Shown piece by piece: positions 40,587-50,309 of a stretch of 64,000 bases of DNA. Every line of letters starts with the position of its first letter. Within the stretch, counting starts at the first letter, position 1. Made by a program: the position numbers and the translations under genes. The notes under the pieces are model-generated. The model made no database searches. It was not told the origin of the DNA and saw only the letters and a program-made list of their open reading frames with translations. The stretch is from NCBI RefSeq assembly GCF_009746565.1, contig NZ_WRPN01000008.1:116561-180560 (forward strand), given 5' to 3'. The stretch is from Mariniflexile maritimum (GTDB lineage Bacteria > Bacteroidota > Bacteroidia > Flavobacteriales > Flavobacteriaceae).

Positions 40587-40746
40587 CCGCTACCGTACGA
40601 ATCCTTTTGTGAGGCACACTCTAATTAACCGTCAAACATTCTAAAAACAATAACATTATTTTTTAACTGCATAAGCAAATTTTAAACTTTCACAAATTTA
40701 ATAGATTAGCTTCATAAAACCACACGAAGGATTCGTGCTGTAGCGG
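40587..40746. mobile_element. MITE-like element, copy 1 (160 bp)
   Basis: Bounded by terminal inverted repeats CCGCTACNGNACGAATCCTT (40587-40606 and 40727-40746, 18 of 20 matching). The interior is AT-rich and non-coding, with GTGAGGCACACTCTAATTAA and an AAACATTCTAAAAAC stretch. It shares almost its whole length with the element at 41212-41366 in the same orientation. No transposase ORF, so it is probably a non-autonomous element. Confidence 0.8.
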
Positions 40747-40754
40747 TGGGGGAT

Positions 40755-41120
40755 TTAAGTGAAAAAATAAGCAAAATAAGAATTTTTGGGCTTTAAAGGA
40801 ACACCCTTACCTATGTATTTGAAATCTCCTCCATTAATTTCCTTTCTGTAAACTTCAATTTCCTGATTAACTTTGTTAATTGAATCCCCTTCTTTTAAGG
40901 GTACTCCTTTGTAATCCTCCAAATAAAAATAAACTTCTTCTTTATCTCCGTAATATACTTTAGTGCCTCTAGTTCTTTCAATTTTACTAATAATAGCATT
41001 TATATCATCTTTATAAAAAGTAATCCATTTATTATAATCTTCTTGTTTTGAAATGTATGCAAACAAGAAAACGAAAATAAATGCAGGTATAACTCTTAAT
41101 AATATTTGTTTTCTCTTCAT
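40755..41120 (-). CDS. hypothetical membrane-anchored protein between two MITE-like repeats
   Basis: 121 residues. An N-terminal hydrophobic anchor (LLRVIPAFIFVFLFAYISKQ) precedes a charged soluble domain of about 95 residues with NAIISKIERTRGTKVYYGDKEEVYFYLEDYKGVPLKEGDSI and a duplicated GVPLK motif (residues about 73 and 106). No family recognised. It starts 91 nt from the second repeat and ends 8 nt from the first, so both flanks are repeat DNA. It is strongly AT-rich compared with neighbouring housekeeping genes. Confidence 0.55.
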   Translation of the reverse strand: MKRKQILLRVIPAFIFVFLFAYISKQEDYNKWITFYKDDINAIISKIERTRGTKVYYGDKEEVYFYLEDYKGVPLKEGDSINKVNQEIEVYRKEINGGDFKYIGKGVPLKPKNSYFAYFFT

Positions 41121-41211
41121 CTTTTAATTTAGCTTATTTATACATTCTGCCAGTGCCTGTATGCAACTGAAAAAAATTGTATTCTCCGTTAACTTGTACA
41201 TTTGCTCACAA

Positions 41212-41366
41212 CTACCGCACGAATCCTTTTGTGAGGCACACTCTAATTAACCGTCAAACATTCTAAAAACAATAACATTATTTTTTATCTGCATTAGCAA
41301 ATTTTAAACTTTTACAAATTTAATAGATTAGCTTCATAAAACCATACGGAAGGATTCGTGCGGTAG
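41212..41366. mobile_element. MITE-like element, copy 2 (155 bp)
   Basis: Perfect 17-bp terminal inverted repeats CTACCGCACGAATCCTT (41212-41228, 41350-41366). The interior is nearly identical to the copy at 40587-40746. Direct orientation relative to copy 1, with one gene between. Confidence 0.8.
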
Positions 41367-41409
41367 CGGGTGCAGCACTATTAAAATTATTCATTGTAAT
41401 GATGGATTG

Positions 41410-42789
41410 TTATTTTGAAAATCCGGTAAAAATTCCTGAACCGGGATATTGTGCATCGTTCATCCATAGCACTCTTTTTCCTTTTAAGGCGGTAAAGTAA
41501 ACGTCGTAGGTTTTTGGTTTGCCTTCAATATCTGAAAAACTTAATTGCCAGTTATTTATGGATTTGAAGGTTCCAGCTCCTTTTGCCTGTGCTACATTCG
41601 TGCTGCCACCGTAGGAGTTTGCGGCCGCTAATTGCCACTTGTAGGTTTGCCCAGTTCCAAATTCAAACGATTGGGAAGATGAATATGTACTCATACCAGC
41701 ACTATTTCCTGTGTAAATATTTGTATAATACGTGTTACTTGAAAAGTTGGTACTCCATTTTCCCGTATTATCAATATCTGAAGCTGCAACAGCGAATTTG
41801 TTTCTGTCAGACATATTGTCTAAACTTTTCAATACATCAGGATCACTGTCCCATTGAATTTTTTCAGGATCGAACTTAAATTGTTGAATGAATGAATTTT
41901 TATCTGGCACTATAACTTCTGTCCAACCCGCACTTTTCTTAAAAAATACAATAAAGACTGCCTTTTGAGTACTATTATCAATAGCATTCCCCATTCCTAA
42001 ATAAGGGCGATTATAAGTGCTAATGTATGCGGTTTTGAAATTTTGCAAATTACTGTAACGCGGTGATACTAAAATATCCCAGGCTGCACGGGTCTGAGGA
42101 TCAGGGTCTGCAGGGAAAATAGTGCCTTCTTTCGGATAGTGTAATAACACTTTTATGTTCCCTTTGGTTACTTCTACCCAATCTGGCTGTTCGGTACTTG
42201 TCCACCCATCATCAAAATTAGTTGTGGTAAATGAAAATCCACTATCCATTGGCTTATGATTTGTAATGACAATTTCTTCTGTAACAGAATTTTGATCTTT
42301 TAATTCTGGCGTTCTCAATTCTAATGAACCGATAAGGTTTTCAAAGTCTTGTAAATAACGTTGATTCGGAGTAATTGCTACAACGCTTAAGCATACATCA
42401 TAACCCGAAAAAGTAGTAAGAACTACCATGGTTTCTTTACCATTAAAAATAAATTTACCGGCACCAGATTTTATTTTCCACCCTTCAGCTTCACTTATGT
42501 CTATTCCCATTGGTGGGTCGTTGGTTTTGTATTGCTCTACAATCAAAGTTTTCCACTCACTATCAAAATCGGCCTCAATATCTCCTTTGCTTGTAGTGCT
42601 TTTATACAGACCCGTTTGGCACCAGCTTTTGTCTTTTTTATTAACAAAAGTATAGCTAACAACCCCTTCTTTGATTTCTTGTTTCCAACCTTTTGGCGGG
42701 GTGTAGGTGAACAGATCAAAAGTTTGTTTCTGGGCAAACACTTGCACAATTGAAAGGCTTAGAAAATAGACTAGAAATATATTTTTCAT
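41410..42789 (-). CDS. secreted protein of unknown function (459 aa)
   Basis: Signal peptide ending VQVFAQ. A first domain (about 20-150) begins TFDLFTYTPPKGWKQEIKEGVVSYTFVNKKDKSWCQTGLY, and a second of similar kind begins near 180 (FTTTNFDDGWTSTEQPDWVEVTKGNIKVLLHYPKE). The C-terminus has a Ser/Tyr/Thr-rich stretch (TYSSSQSFEFGTGQTYKWQLAAA). The two domains share the sequence feel of a '...GW...V.KG...V.LHYP' unit, suggesting an internal duplication. No family was recognised. It is the last gene of a minus-strand run of exported proteins starting at 46383. Confidence 0.7.
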   Translation of the reverse strand: MKNIFLVYFLSLSIVQVFAQKQTFDLFTYTPPKGWKQEIKEGVVSYTFVNKKDKSWCQTGLYKSTTSKGDIEADFDSEWKTLIVEQYKTNDPPMGIDISEAEGWKIKSGAGKFIFNGKETMVVLTTFSGYDVCLSVVAITPNQRYLQDFENLIGSLELRTPELKDQNSVTEEIVITNHKPMDSGFSFTTTNFDDGWTSTEQPDWVEVTKGNIKVLLHYPKEGTIFPADPDPQTRAAWDILVSPRYSNLQNFKTAYISTYNRPYLGMGNAIDNSTQKAVFIVFFKKSAGWTEVIVPDKNSFIQQFKFDPEKIQWDSDPDVLKSLDNMSDRNKFAVAASDIDNTGKWSTNFSSNTYYTNIYTGNSAGMSTYSSSQSFEFGTGQTYKWQLAAANSYGGSTNVAQAKGAGTFKSINNWQLSFSDIEGKPKTYDVYFTALKGKRVLWMNDAQYPGSGIFTGFSK

Positions 42790-42808
42790 AAATCATAACA
42801 TTACATTT

Positions 42809-44740
42809 TTAATATACTGGCACATTAGAAAAAGTACATTTCATTTCACCAGAAAACCCATCAGTAAATGTTTGCTGTTCTGCATCTCCTTTGGTAACTG
42901 GTTTTAAGCCTTCTATCATAATTCCCATGGTAAAATACCCACTTGCTTTTCCATTTTCTACTTTTTCTATAACGAATTTGCAATTTTGGGAAGGGGCTGG
43001 TAAATGCCTTGCCAAAGTATTATCTACATAAGAAGCCATGGTGCCGTTAGCAACTATGGGTGAAAATCGATAGATGTATGGTTTCTGTGCATTGCCATAA
43101 AATAACACCGCATCGTTGGCTGTAATTTCTGCGAACTGTTTACTACCATATAAAGGTTGTTTTTGAGCTATTTCCGTAAAATTAAATGTTTCTGGTTTTA
43201 GTGAATTGTTAACGGACTTTAGTTGTATTTTGAAATAATTTTCTTTGCTATTACCTTCTTCTTTACTAGCTGTAAACGTGAATCTGTTATCTCCTGTTTT
43301 CATTATTTGTGCAAAGGGAAGATTGACGTTTAAGATTTTACTTTGCAATTTTACAGTTGCCTCACCTGATATGGCAGACACATCTGTATTAGTAGCAGTA
43401 TTTTTTACAGCACTTCCCATTTTTGGGTCGGTAGCAGTTGATACCCCTGATGGAGCCTTATAGTTGTCTGCTTCCGTTTTAAATATAAATTCTACCCTTC
43501 TATTTTGTGCTTTCCCTTCTGCACTTTTATTCTCTGCAATGGGTTGGGTTTCACCACGCCCTTCTGTTTCCAATTTACTTTCATCAATTTTAAATTGACT
43601 GACTAAAATATTTTTTACCGTTTCTGCTCTTTGTTCTGAAAGTTTTAAATTAGAAGCATCATCGCCATCGGCATCAGTATGCCCCACAATTTTTACAGGG
43701 CTTGTTACTTCTTTCAATATTTTACTCACATCTAGCAATGCTCCCATACTTTCAGGTTTTAGTTTAGATGTTCCGGTAAAGAATAATAAATTACTGACTA
43801 TTTTCCCTTCTTCAAATTTTGCACGAGTATCAGGAATATCTTTTGCAATTCGAATATTGCTTATGTAAGCATCAAATCCACCTGTACTATAGAATGAAAA
43901 GCCTAATTGGTTTGGAAGAAACTCTTCATTAATTGCTTGTAGGTCGTATAATTTTCTATCATTCCACCACATTCTAAAACGCTTTCCTTGTACACACATA
44001 CTAATATGTACAGGCGTGGTATTGCTGTAAGGAAGACTTTCGGTCATTGCATCCGACAATTTTTTATCACCTGCATAGAGACTGGCTCTACTCATATTGG
44101 CACCACTTAAAATGGCCGAAAAATTTAAGGCAGGTTTTTTGCCACTTTGCAAGATGGCTTCATCGGTCACTAGAAGACCTCCTGTATTAATTAAGTTGAT
44201 GTCAATTCGGGGGTCATACGAATTTTTCACAAGTAATAAATCAAATTCAATGGTAAAATTAGTTCCCCAACTTTGCTTTTTACTTCGTATAAAATGATTG
44301 GCACTTGTAGAAGCCATTTTTACCCAGTTTCCTTCAAGCCCTTCAATATTAACAACCTCAGCAGAAGCAGATGTGATCCACCCAAGAGGCGTTTCGCCCA
44401 TATTATCTTTTTCAAAATTGTCAAAATATAATATGGTAGCACCCGGTATAAAATCGAATTTGCTATAAATTTTTAGATTGGATGAGGAAGTGGCTCCTGC
44501 CTGTGTTCCTGTAACAGCTTCACTTTTTTCGCTTGAATCGTCATTCGACTTCTTTTTTAACTTAATGGGCGATTTTGCCTCCATTAAACTATCCAAGGAA
44601 GTATCAATTGTTCTGTCTTCTTTGGCTTCTATTTTCTGCTCTGTTTTTGTGATTATTTTGTCTTTAAGTTTTTTTAAAAGCTGTCCGTAAGAAAGCTGAC
44701 AAATCACCATCATCCCGATAAGTAATAGATATTTTTTCAT
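42809..44740 (-). CDS. OmpA-family protein with N-terminal lectin-like domain
   Basis: 643 residues, signal peptide ending LSYGQ. A Lys-rich helical region lies at 20-70. A LamG/concanavalin-like segment spans about 95-300 (ILYFDNFEKDNMGETPLGWITSASAE, WGTNFTIEFDLLLVKNSYDPRIDINLIN). A peptidoglycan-binding OmpA C-like domain spans about 310-415 (ILKEVTSPVKIVGHTDADGDDASNLKLSEQRAETVKNIL, ...RRVEFIF). A further C-terminal beta-rich domain follows. It would link a surface or periplasmic domain to the cell wall. The domain order, with OmpA in the middle, is unusual. Confidence 0.8.
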   Translation of the reverse strand: MKKYLLLIGMMVICQLSYGQLLKKLKDKIITKTEQKIEAKEDRTIDTSLDSLMEAKSPIKLKKKSNDDSSEKSEAVTGTQAGATSSSNLKIYSKFDFIPGATILYFDNFEKDNMGETPLGWITSASAEVVNIEGLEGNWVKMASTSANHFIRSKKQSWGTNFTIEFDLLLVKNSYDPRIDINLINTGGLLVTDEAILQSGKKPALNFSAILSGANMSRASLYAGDKKLSDAMTESLPYSNTTPVHISMCVQGKRFRMWWNDRKLYDLQAINEEFLPNQLGFSFYSTGGFDAYISNIRIAKDIPDTRAKFEEGKIVSNLLFFTGTSKLKPESMGALLDVSKILKEVTSPVKIVGHTDADGDDASNLKLSEQRAETVKNILVSQFKIDESKLETEGRGETQPIAENKSAEGKAQNRRVEFIFKTEADNYKAPSGVSTATDPKMGSAVKNTATNTDVSAISGEATVKLQSKILNVNLPFAQIMKTGDNRFTFTASKEEGNSKENYFKIQLKSVNNSLKPETFNFTEIAQKQPLYGSKQFAEITANDAVLFYGNAQKPYIYRFSPIVANGTMASYVDNTLARHLPAPSQNCKFVIEKVENGKASGYFTMGIMIEGLKPVTKGDAEQQTFTDGFSGEMKCTFSNVPVY

Positions 44741-44778
44741 GGGTTTATAATTTGAATTATTGTTTTAAAATTGTTTGG

Positions 44779-45282
44779 TTAAAAATTATTCCAAGCACCA
44801 CCAGTATCTAAATCATAGCCATATTTATTTGAAACCGTTTGCAGGCCACTTTTGCCAGTATTGAAATAAGTCCAACCAATTCGCATTGGCTGGAGGGTTA
44901 CGGTTGTGGTCATTACCCCATTGCAACCCATCGCTTCTGTACAGTCCAACACCTTTATTCTTTCCATTTTGATGGTGTATAGGGTAGCGGTGGTTCCAGA
45001 TTGCATCACCGATACTTGACCAGAGGTTAATAATTCATTACCTAACTTGGCTTTTTTAAAATCGGCAGCAGAACCACCAATATTCATGGTGAAATTTACC
45101 TGTGAATTGTTTTTGCCACCCGATGCTATGGTTAATGCCTGAATCCATTTTTCGAAGCCACGGGTTACGGCATCACCTTTAATAGGCATGCCCGATGTAT
45201 TGATTACATTAATATATACATCCGTTTTTTGCGCTAAAGCCATTATAGGCAGCATCATTAAAGTTAAAAGTAGTTTTTTCAT
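44779..45282 (-). CDS. Hcp-like protein with Sec signal peptide
   Basis: 167 residues. Signal peptide MKKLLLTLMMLPIMALAQ. The mature protein begins KTDVYINVINTSGMPIKGDAVTRGFEKWIQALTIASGG, which resembles the start of Hcp, the type VI secretion tube protein (xKIxxIxGxxxxxGHxxWIxxxSxxxG). It continues with VNFTMNIGGSAADFKKAKLGNELLTSGQ (compare the KxxDxxSPxLxxAxxxG region). Two Cys (CTEAMGC) are present. True Hcp is cytoplasmic, so a Sec-exported version would work outside a T6SS. No other T6SS genes are in the window. Confidence 0.65.
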   Translation of the reverse strand: MKKLLLTLMMLPIMALAQKTDVYINVINTSGMPIKGDAVTRGFEKWIQALTIASGGKNNSQVNFTMNIGGSAADFKKAKLGNELLTSGQVSVMQSGTTATLYTIKMERIKVLDCTEAMGCNGVMTTTVTLQPMRIGWTYFNTGKSGLQTVSNKYGYDLDTGGAWNNF

Positions 45283-45333
45283 TTTTTATTGTTATTAGGT
45301 TATTTGTTGCTTATTGATAGCTGAATTTGCCAA

Positions 45334-46383
45334 TTAAATTTTTTTAGGTATTGGTTTGGTTGTATTTGGGGATGTTTTATTCACTTGTGAAGCAATGTTT
45401 GGTTCTTTTCCTAACATACTTCGTAGTTTTTCAAAATCCAGGGCCTTTTTTATACCAGCAATGTTTTCATCAAAAACCGAATTGCCCTGTTCAATTTTAA
45501 TTTGAATTTGAAAAAACTGGGGCGTTGATAATTTCTTGTTTTTTTGGTAATACGAAAGATTAGGTTTTACCGCAATAAATGAACCTGGGGTGTTTTCTTC
45601 TACAAATCCATTAAAACGTTCTTCATCATTCCACATACAAATGGCGGTTTCGCTTAAATAATCCTCTGGTTGTTTTAGATATTCGTTAATACGGTCATTA
45701 TAAACTTTATATTCACTTGCGTCGCCACCATTTGCAACAATGGCTTTTTCAAGTTTCTTTTTTGTGAGAAGCAAATACTCTTTTCTACTTACATCCATAT
45801 AGGGTAATGTGTCATTATAGGTAATGAGCCAACTGTATTGCATAATCTTGTTTTTACTGTACTGCTGCCCCTCAACTTCTTCCATATAATACACCCCATC
45901 TTTTTTTTCTAGTCTTTTTTCAAGTTTTAGATAGCCTCTTAAATCGCTATCAGGAATTTCAGCAGCGTATAATCTCAAGTTATATAGGGCGTTTGCGGTA
46001 ATCTGGCAGGTAGTTGGTGTGGAAACATCAATATAATATTTGGTTTTATCGCTACTGTTCTTATCACAGAGATACCTAAGTATGTACAGGTGGTATTGAT
46101 AAGGATCTGCCATCCAATTTTTGCCTTCTCCGGGGTATTTTCCAAACACGGTACTATAAGCTATTTGGCAACCTTTTGGTTGATAGTTATCTGAAACCAA
46201 TTGATGTAAATTGTTCAAAACTGCTTTTTCCTTTATCAAATCGCTAGCGTTAATATTTGAAATGGAGCCTTGTGGCCCTTTTTTCCAAGTACCAGGTAAT
46301 TTGGCAAGTGCTTCTGGGGAGCAATTTTGGGAGAATGTTGAAACAGAAAAAACGATTACGGAAAGCAATACTATGTATTTCAT
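45334..46383 (-). CDS. secreted protein of unknown function (349 aa)
   Basis: Signal peptide ending VSTFSQ. The mature part starts NCSPEALAKLPGTWKKGPQGSISNI and has four Cys in the first half (including YLCDKNSSDK and TPTTCQITANALYNLRLYAAE). It contains a charged helical middle (RLEKKDGVYYMEEVEGQQYSKNKI) and a Pro-rich C-terminus. No family recognised. It is 51 nt upstream of the Hcp-like gene and 5 nt downstream of the TPR protein gene, so it belongs to the same transcript. Confidence 0.65.
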   Translation of the reverse strand: MKYIVLLSVIVFSVSTFSQNCSPEALAKLPGTWKKGPQGSISNINASDLIKEKAVLNNLHQLVSDNYQPKGCQIAYSTVFGKYPGEGKNWMADPYQYHLYILRYLCDKNSSDKTKYYIDVSTPTTCQITANALYNLRLYAAEIPDSDLRGYLKLEKRLEKKDGVYYMEEVEGQQYSKNKIMQYSWLITYNDTLPYMDVSRKEYLLLTKKKLEKAIVANGGDASEYKVYNDRINEYLKQPEDYLSETAICMWNDEERFNGFVEENTPGSFIAVKPNLSYYQKNKKLSTPQFFQIQIKIEQGNSVFDENIAGIKKALDFEKLRSMLGKEPNIASQVNKTSPNTTKPIPKKI

Positions 46384-46388
46384 GATTT

Positions 46389-48554
46389 TTATTTTTTTTC
46401 TAAAATTCCGGTAAGTCCCACTGAGCTTTTCCCGCTTATAAGACTGATTTGCCCTTTAACGCCAGCTTCCAATTGTAAATCTTTGATGGCGCCCACATCA
46501 CTGGCACTTCCGTCCTTGGTTTGAACGCCCACATTTACACCTGCCGCTTCACTGCCATCATTAATGACATTGGTGCCAACACTAACGCCAGCGGCTCCCT
46601 TTAGAATGACGTCTGTAATGCCCGAACGGTCTATTTCAACAGCAATTGAACCACCAACTGCAGCTTCAGCTTTTATGGGACCTAGATTTTTTTCCCCAAA
46701 TGCTACGCCTGCACCAACTTCAACAGTACAATTCATAAACTGTTCGCTAAACGTGTTTTTGTTCATATCTTGCTTGAGCCCCAGTTTCACAAATTTTAAA
46801 TCTAAGGTTGAAGTTATGCGGCTACAATCTGTACGAATGGTACCAACCGGTGTAGAGAGCTCGCTATGGTACATACAATGCACATCATCAAATTCCTGTA
46901 GTTTAGGACTTCCCGTTGCATCTTTTACCTTCACTTGGTCGCAAGAGCCGCCTATATTCTTAAAATACACGCGTTGTCCGCTAATTACGGAAAGCCACTG
47001 GATTTTTACATTTATCTTGATAACTTCAAATACTTCAGGCCATTGGGTGTATTGATAATAATAAACATAATCATTGATTTTTCTTTTCAGGTGTTTTAGA
47101 TAGCTATTATAAGATTCATCCAACAGGGCATTTGCAGAAGCCAGAAAGTTATTGCGAACAGCGTTTTGATCTGCACAATGTGCTTCATAAGGGTTTGATT
47201 TTCCTTCACCAAAAAGATCCTTGAATTCCTCATTTATTTTTGCTTCATCATGCTCTAGCTTGGTTTCCAATTCTTCAATTTGCTTTAAACTATTTAACAA
47301 AGCTTCATTGTTGGTTTTATACGAAAAATAGTCGCTTCCATCTTTGTCTTGCACTAGGTAACTTAACTTTGCCATTGCTTTAAAGGCTAATTTGGGGTAT
47401 GGAGAAATGTATCCTCCCTGCTTGGATGCAGCCATGATGCTATTCATTCTATCCTCTGTAATACTTCCCATTTCGGTTTCCAGTTGGCTTGCCTTCAATT
47501 TCAAAACACTTATTTCTTTGCTACATATTTCATTGAATTTGTCCCATTTTTCTTCAAGTTTGGCGCTAAAATCGACCTTTATTGGTCTTTGTGGCCATGT
47601 AAATTTATCCAACCCAAGTGCGTCTTGAGGCATGCTTTCATTCCAGGGAATATCGTCTGGCGTTAATTTATATCCCAACTTTTCTAGCTTATTGGCTTTT
47701 TCCATGCTATACCCTCCTTTAACACTTCGTTTTACTGCTTCTATCGCTCCTTTGGAATTGCCTTTACTTTCTTCAATCGCACTCTTCGATAAATTTGCCT
47801 GCGGATGGTAACCATATATCCGGATGGTGCTATCCAGATACGTTTCTGCTTTAGCCATTTCACCCAGTCCAAACCATGCCTGACCTATATTATTAAGTAT
47901 CGTGCTGTTTTTAGGAAATTGGTTATTTAGGTTGTTAAGAACGGGTATGGCCAATTCTTCAGCACCACACATGGTTAACATAGCGGCATAATTATTAAGC
48001 ATATTTGGGTCTTCCGAATTTTCAATACAGGCCTGCCCCATTAGGTAGAGGGCTAAAGCGGGTTTGCCCATTAGCCACAAGCCTGCTGCTGTATTACCAA
48101 CTGGTGTGTTTGATGGATATTCAGCTTTTAAATACTTATAAATTTCTTCCCCTTTACTTCGTACTTCTGGCGATAAACGCGACATTATTTTTTCATGGGT
48201 CGTTGATAGGTACTTTTCAATTGTTGCTGAAGTTAATGGAGCTTTTGAAATACTGCTTATTCTTGCAGCATCTTTTACGGGAACGATGCGGTTAGCTTCT
48301 TCCCAGGCTTGTTTTAGTTGTTTATCAGAAACGCCCGATACCGTTTTTTGCAATGCTTTTATATTGGGCATTTTTATACCCATGCTATCCATCATTTTTT
48401 TATCTTCTTCGCTTATTTCATCCATCCCTTGCTGCATTTCCTTCATCATATCCTGCATCTCTTTTTGGGTAGGAGGTTTTTCAGTTGGTTTTTTTTGCCC
48501 AAATGAACAGATCGCTAAAAGCATAAAGCTAATTATGATATACATATTTTTCAT
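46389..48554 (-). CDS. secreted TPR protein with beta-rich C-terminus
   Basis: Start set at MKNMYIIISFMLLAICSFGQ (48554); the frame is open upstream from a TTG at 48590. About 721 residues, signal peptide ending FGQ. A Met/Glu-rich segment (MQDMMKEMQQGMDEISEEDKKMMDSMG) is followed by TPR-like helices (ADxxMLNNYAAMLTMCGAEELAIPVLNNL; NSTILNNIGQAWFGLGEMAKAETYLD). A long coiled region follows. The C-terminal part is Gly/Val-rich and strand-forming (GVAFGEKNLGPIKAEAAVGGSIAV). A scaffold or surface role is inferred. Confidence 0.7.
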   Translation of the reverse strand: MKNMYIIISFMLLAICSFGQKKPTEKPPTQKEMQDMMKEMQQGMDEISEEDKKMMDSMGIKMPNIKALQKTVSGVSDKQLKQAWEEANRIVPVKDAARISSISKAPLTSATIEKYLSTTHEKIMSRLSPEVRSKGEEIYKYLKAEYPSNTPVGNTAAGLWLMGKPALALYLMGQACIENSEDPNMLNNYAAMLTMCGAEELAIPVLNNLNNQFPKNSTILNNIGQAWFGLGEMAKAETYLDSTIRIYGYHPQANLSKSAIEESKGNSKGAIEAVKRSVKGGYSMEKANKLEKLGYKLTPDDIPWNESMPQDALGLDKFTWPQRPIKVDFSAKLEEKWDKFNEICSKEISVLKLKASQLETEMGSITEDRMNSIMAASKQGGYISPYPKLAFKAMAKLSYLVQDKDGSDYFSYKTNNEALLNSLKQIEELETKLEHDEAKINEEFKDLFGEGKSNPYEAHCADQNAVRNNFLASANALLDESYNSYLKHLKRKINDYVYYYQYTQWPEVFEVIKINVKIQWLSVISGQRVYFKNIGGSCDQVKVKDATGSPKLQEFDDVHCMYHSELSTPVGTIRTDCSRITSTLDLKFVKLGLKQDMNKNTFSEQFMNCTVEVGAGVAFGEKNLGPIKAEAAVGGSIAVEIDRSGITDVILKGAAGVSVGTNVINDGSEAAGVNVGVQTKDGSASDVGAIKDLQLEAGVKGQISLISGKSSVGLTGILEKK

Positions 48555-48586
48555 GTTATTGGGTTTGTATTTAATCAATTCAAATC

Positions 48587-50230
48587 TCAACGCTTTATAA
48601 ATTTGGTTATCGAACTTTTTCCTTCAATAGTGGTTTGTAAAAAATACATGCCTTGTTTTAAATATTCTATATCAATTTGATTTGATGGATTATTCTGCTT
48701 AATTATTATTTTGCCCATCATATCCATAATGGTTATACCGCTAATGGTATGATTTGATGGATTTCTTATAGTTAATAGGTTTTTTGCTGGATTTGGATAA
48801 ATAGAAATGGGGTAATTTACAGCAATTGGGTCTTCTATGGAAAGTGCTTCAGTTGCTAATGCCCAAAGTTCTCTTCCATTGGGGCCATTATTTGCCGTAA
48901 AGTAAAGGGTGTTGCCAACAGTGGTTAAATTTGCTGGGGAAGAACTTTCTGTAAGGTATCTTATATTATATCCAATGGTGCCTTCAGGTGTGCCATCTGT
49001 CCTGAACAGTTCCAAGCCAATAGTATAACTTGTAGCTGCGAAATACACGAAGCCATTTAAGAAAGTAAATTCATTTGGTTCGGCATAAACAACACTCGAT
49101 GCTGGATCCTTTAACATCTTGGTTCCAGATTCCGTACCATCACTTTTCCATACTTCGATACCATTAGGGCCATCGTTCGCCTGAAAGTAAAGTGTACCAT
49201 TACAATTACTCAATGCGGTTGGATTGGAAGAATTAATACCAACCTTAAGGTCCTTAACCATTACTGTCCCTGCTTCGGTACCATCACTTTTCCATAATTC
49301 ATAGCCATGGATGCCATCTTGAGCGGTAAAAAACAAGGCACCATTGACTTCTTTTAAATTCAAAGGAATCGAGCTGTAAGCTGTAGATCCGTTGTTTCCG
49401 GGATAAATGTCCTTCACCATGGCCGTACCGGATTCCGTACCATCACTTTTCCATAATTCCAATCCATTAACCCCATCGTTAGCTCTAAATAATACAATAC
49501 CATCAACATTCGTAAAATATGAATTGGAAGGCAGTCCATTGCTTGCACCAGGATTTATGTTTTTTACCAATAAAGTACCAGCTTCTGTCCCATTGCTTTT
49601 CCATAGTTCATAGCCATTCGCCGCGTCAAATGCCCCAAAAAATAGCATGCCATCAATATTTGCCATATTAAAGGGGTAGGATGATTCTGCACCTTGATTG
49701 ATGTCCTTTACCATAAAAGTACCAGCTTCCGTGCCATTGCTTTTCCATAATTCGTAGCCATTAATACCATCATCAGCCATAAAATATACTTCATTGACAA
49801 TGCTTATTATTTCGGCCAATTGATTAGAATTATTATCAATGGTACTTGGATTGATGTTTTTTACCATAACCGTTCCAGCAGCTGTACCATCACTTTTCCA
49901 TAGTTCGGGGCCGTTGATACCATCATTCGCTCTAAAAAACAATGTGCCATTAGCATTGGTTAATCGATCGACGTTTGAACTACCAATTCCCGGGTTAATG
50001 TCTTTTACTAAAACCGTTCCCGCCGTTGTGCCATCACTTTTCCAAAGTTCTAACCCCGTTGAAGCATCGAACACAGTAAAAAACAGGGTGTTGTTTACCG
50101 CCGTTAATTTAGAGGGATTTGATGAGGCAGTGCCTAGGTTAATATCTTTAACCATATAAGGTGTTTGCGAAAACAACAACAAACCACTGAATATGAAAAG
50201 AAATGCCATAATGTTTAATTTTGCTGTCAT
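48587..50230 (-). CDS. ELWxxDGT-repeat T9SS-secreted protein
   Basis: 547 residues, signal peptide ending LLLFSQ. Ten or so repeats of a unit of about 45 residues centred on ELWKSDGTxAGTxxVKDIxPG (for example near residues 58, 105, 155, 200 and 255), a beta-propeller-like family. The C-terminal type A T9SS sorting domain begins near 470 (YPISIYPNPAKNLLTIRN) and ends GMYFLQTTIEGKSSITKFIKR. It is exported by Sec and then T9SS to the surface. The adjacent TPR protein gene begins 33 nt downstream. Confidence 0.9.
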   Translation of the reverse strand: MTAKLNIMAFLFIFSGLLLFSQTPYMVKDINLGTASSNPSKLTAVNNTLFFTVFDASTGLELWKSDGTTAGTVLVKDINPGIGSSNVDRLTNANGTLFFRANDGINGPELWKSDGTAAGTVMVKNINPSTIDNNSNQLAEIISIVNEVYFMADDGINGYELWKSNGTEAGTFMVKDINQGAESSYPFNMANIDGMLFFGAFDAANGYELWKSNGTEAGTLLVKNINPGASNGLPSNSYFTNVDGIVLFRANDGVNGLELWKSDGTESGTAMVKDIYPGNNGSTAYSSIPLNLKEVNGALFFTAQDGIHGYELWKSDGTEAGTVMVKDLKVGINSSNPTALSNCNGTLYFQANDGPNGIEVWKSDGTESGTKMLKDPASSVVYAEPNEFTFLNGFVYFAATSYTIGLELFRTDGTPEGTIGYNIRYLTESSSPANLTTVGNTLYFTANNGPNGRELWALATEALSIEDPIAVNYPISIYPNPAKNLLTIRNPSNHTISGITIMDMMGKIIIKQNNPSNQIDIEYLKQGMYFLQTTIEGKSSITKFIKR

Positions 50231-50309
50231 AATTTGATGAATTTGGTTGATTGTATTTTTTCCGTTTTATCTCTATTTTAAGAATACCGTTTAAATGATA
50301 ATGCGTGTT

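Noticed and set aside
44779..45282. A type VI secretion locus around the Hcp-like gene
   Set aside because: No VipA/VipB sheath, ClpV, VgrG or membrane-complex genes are in the window, and the protein has a signal peptide.
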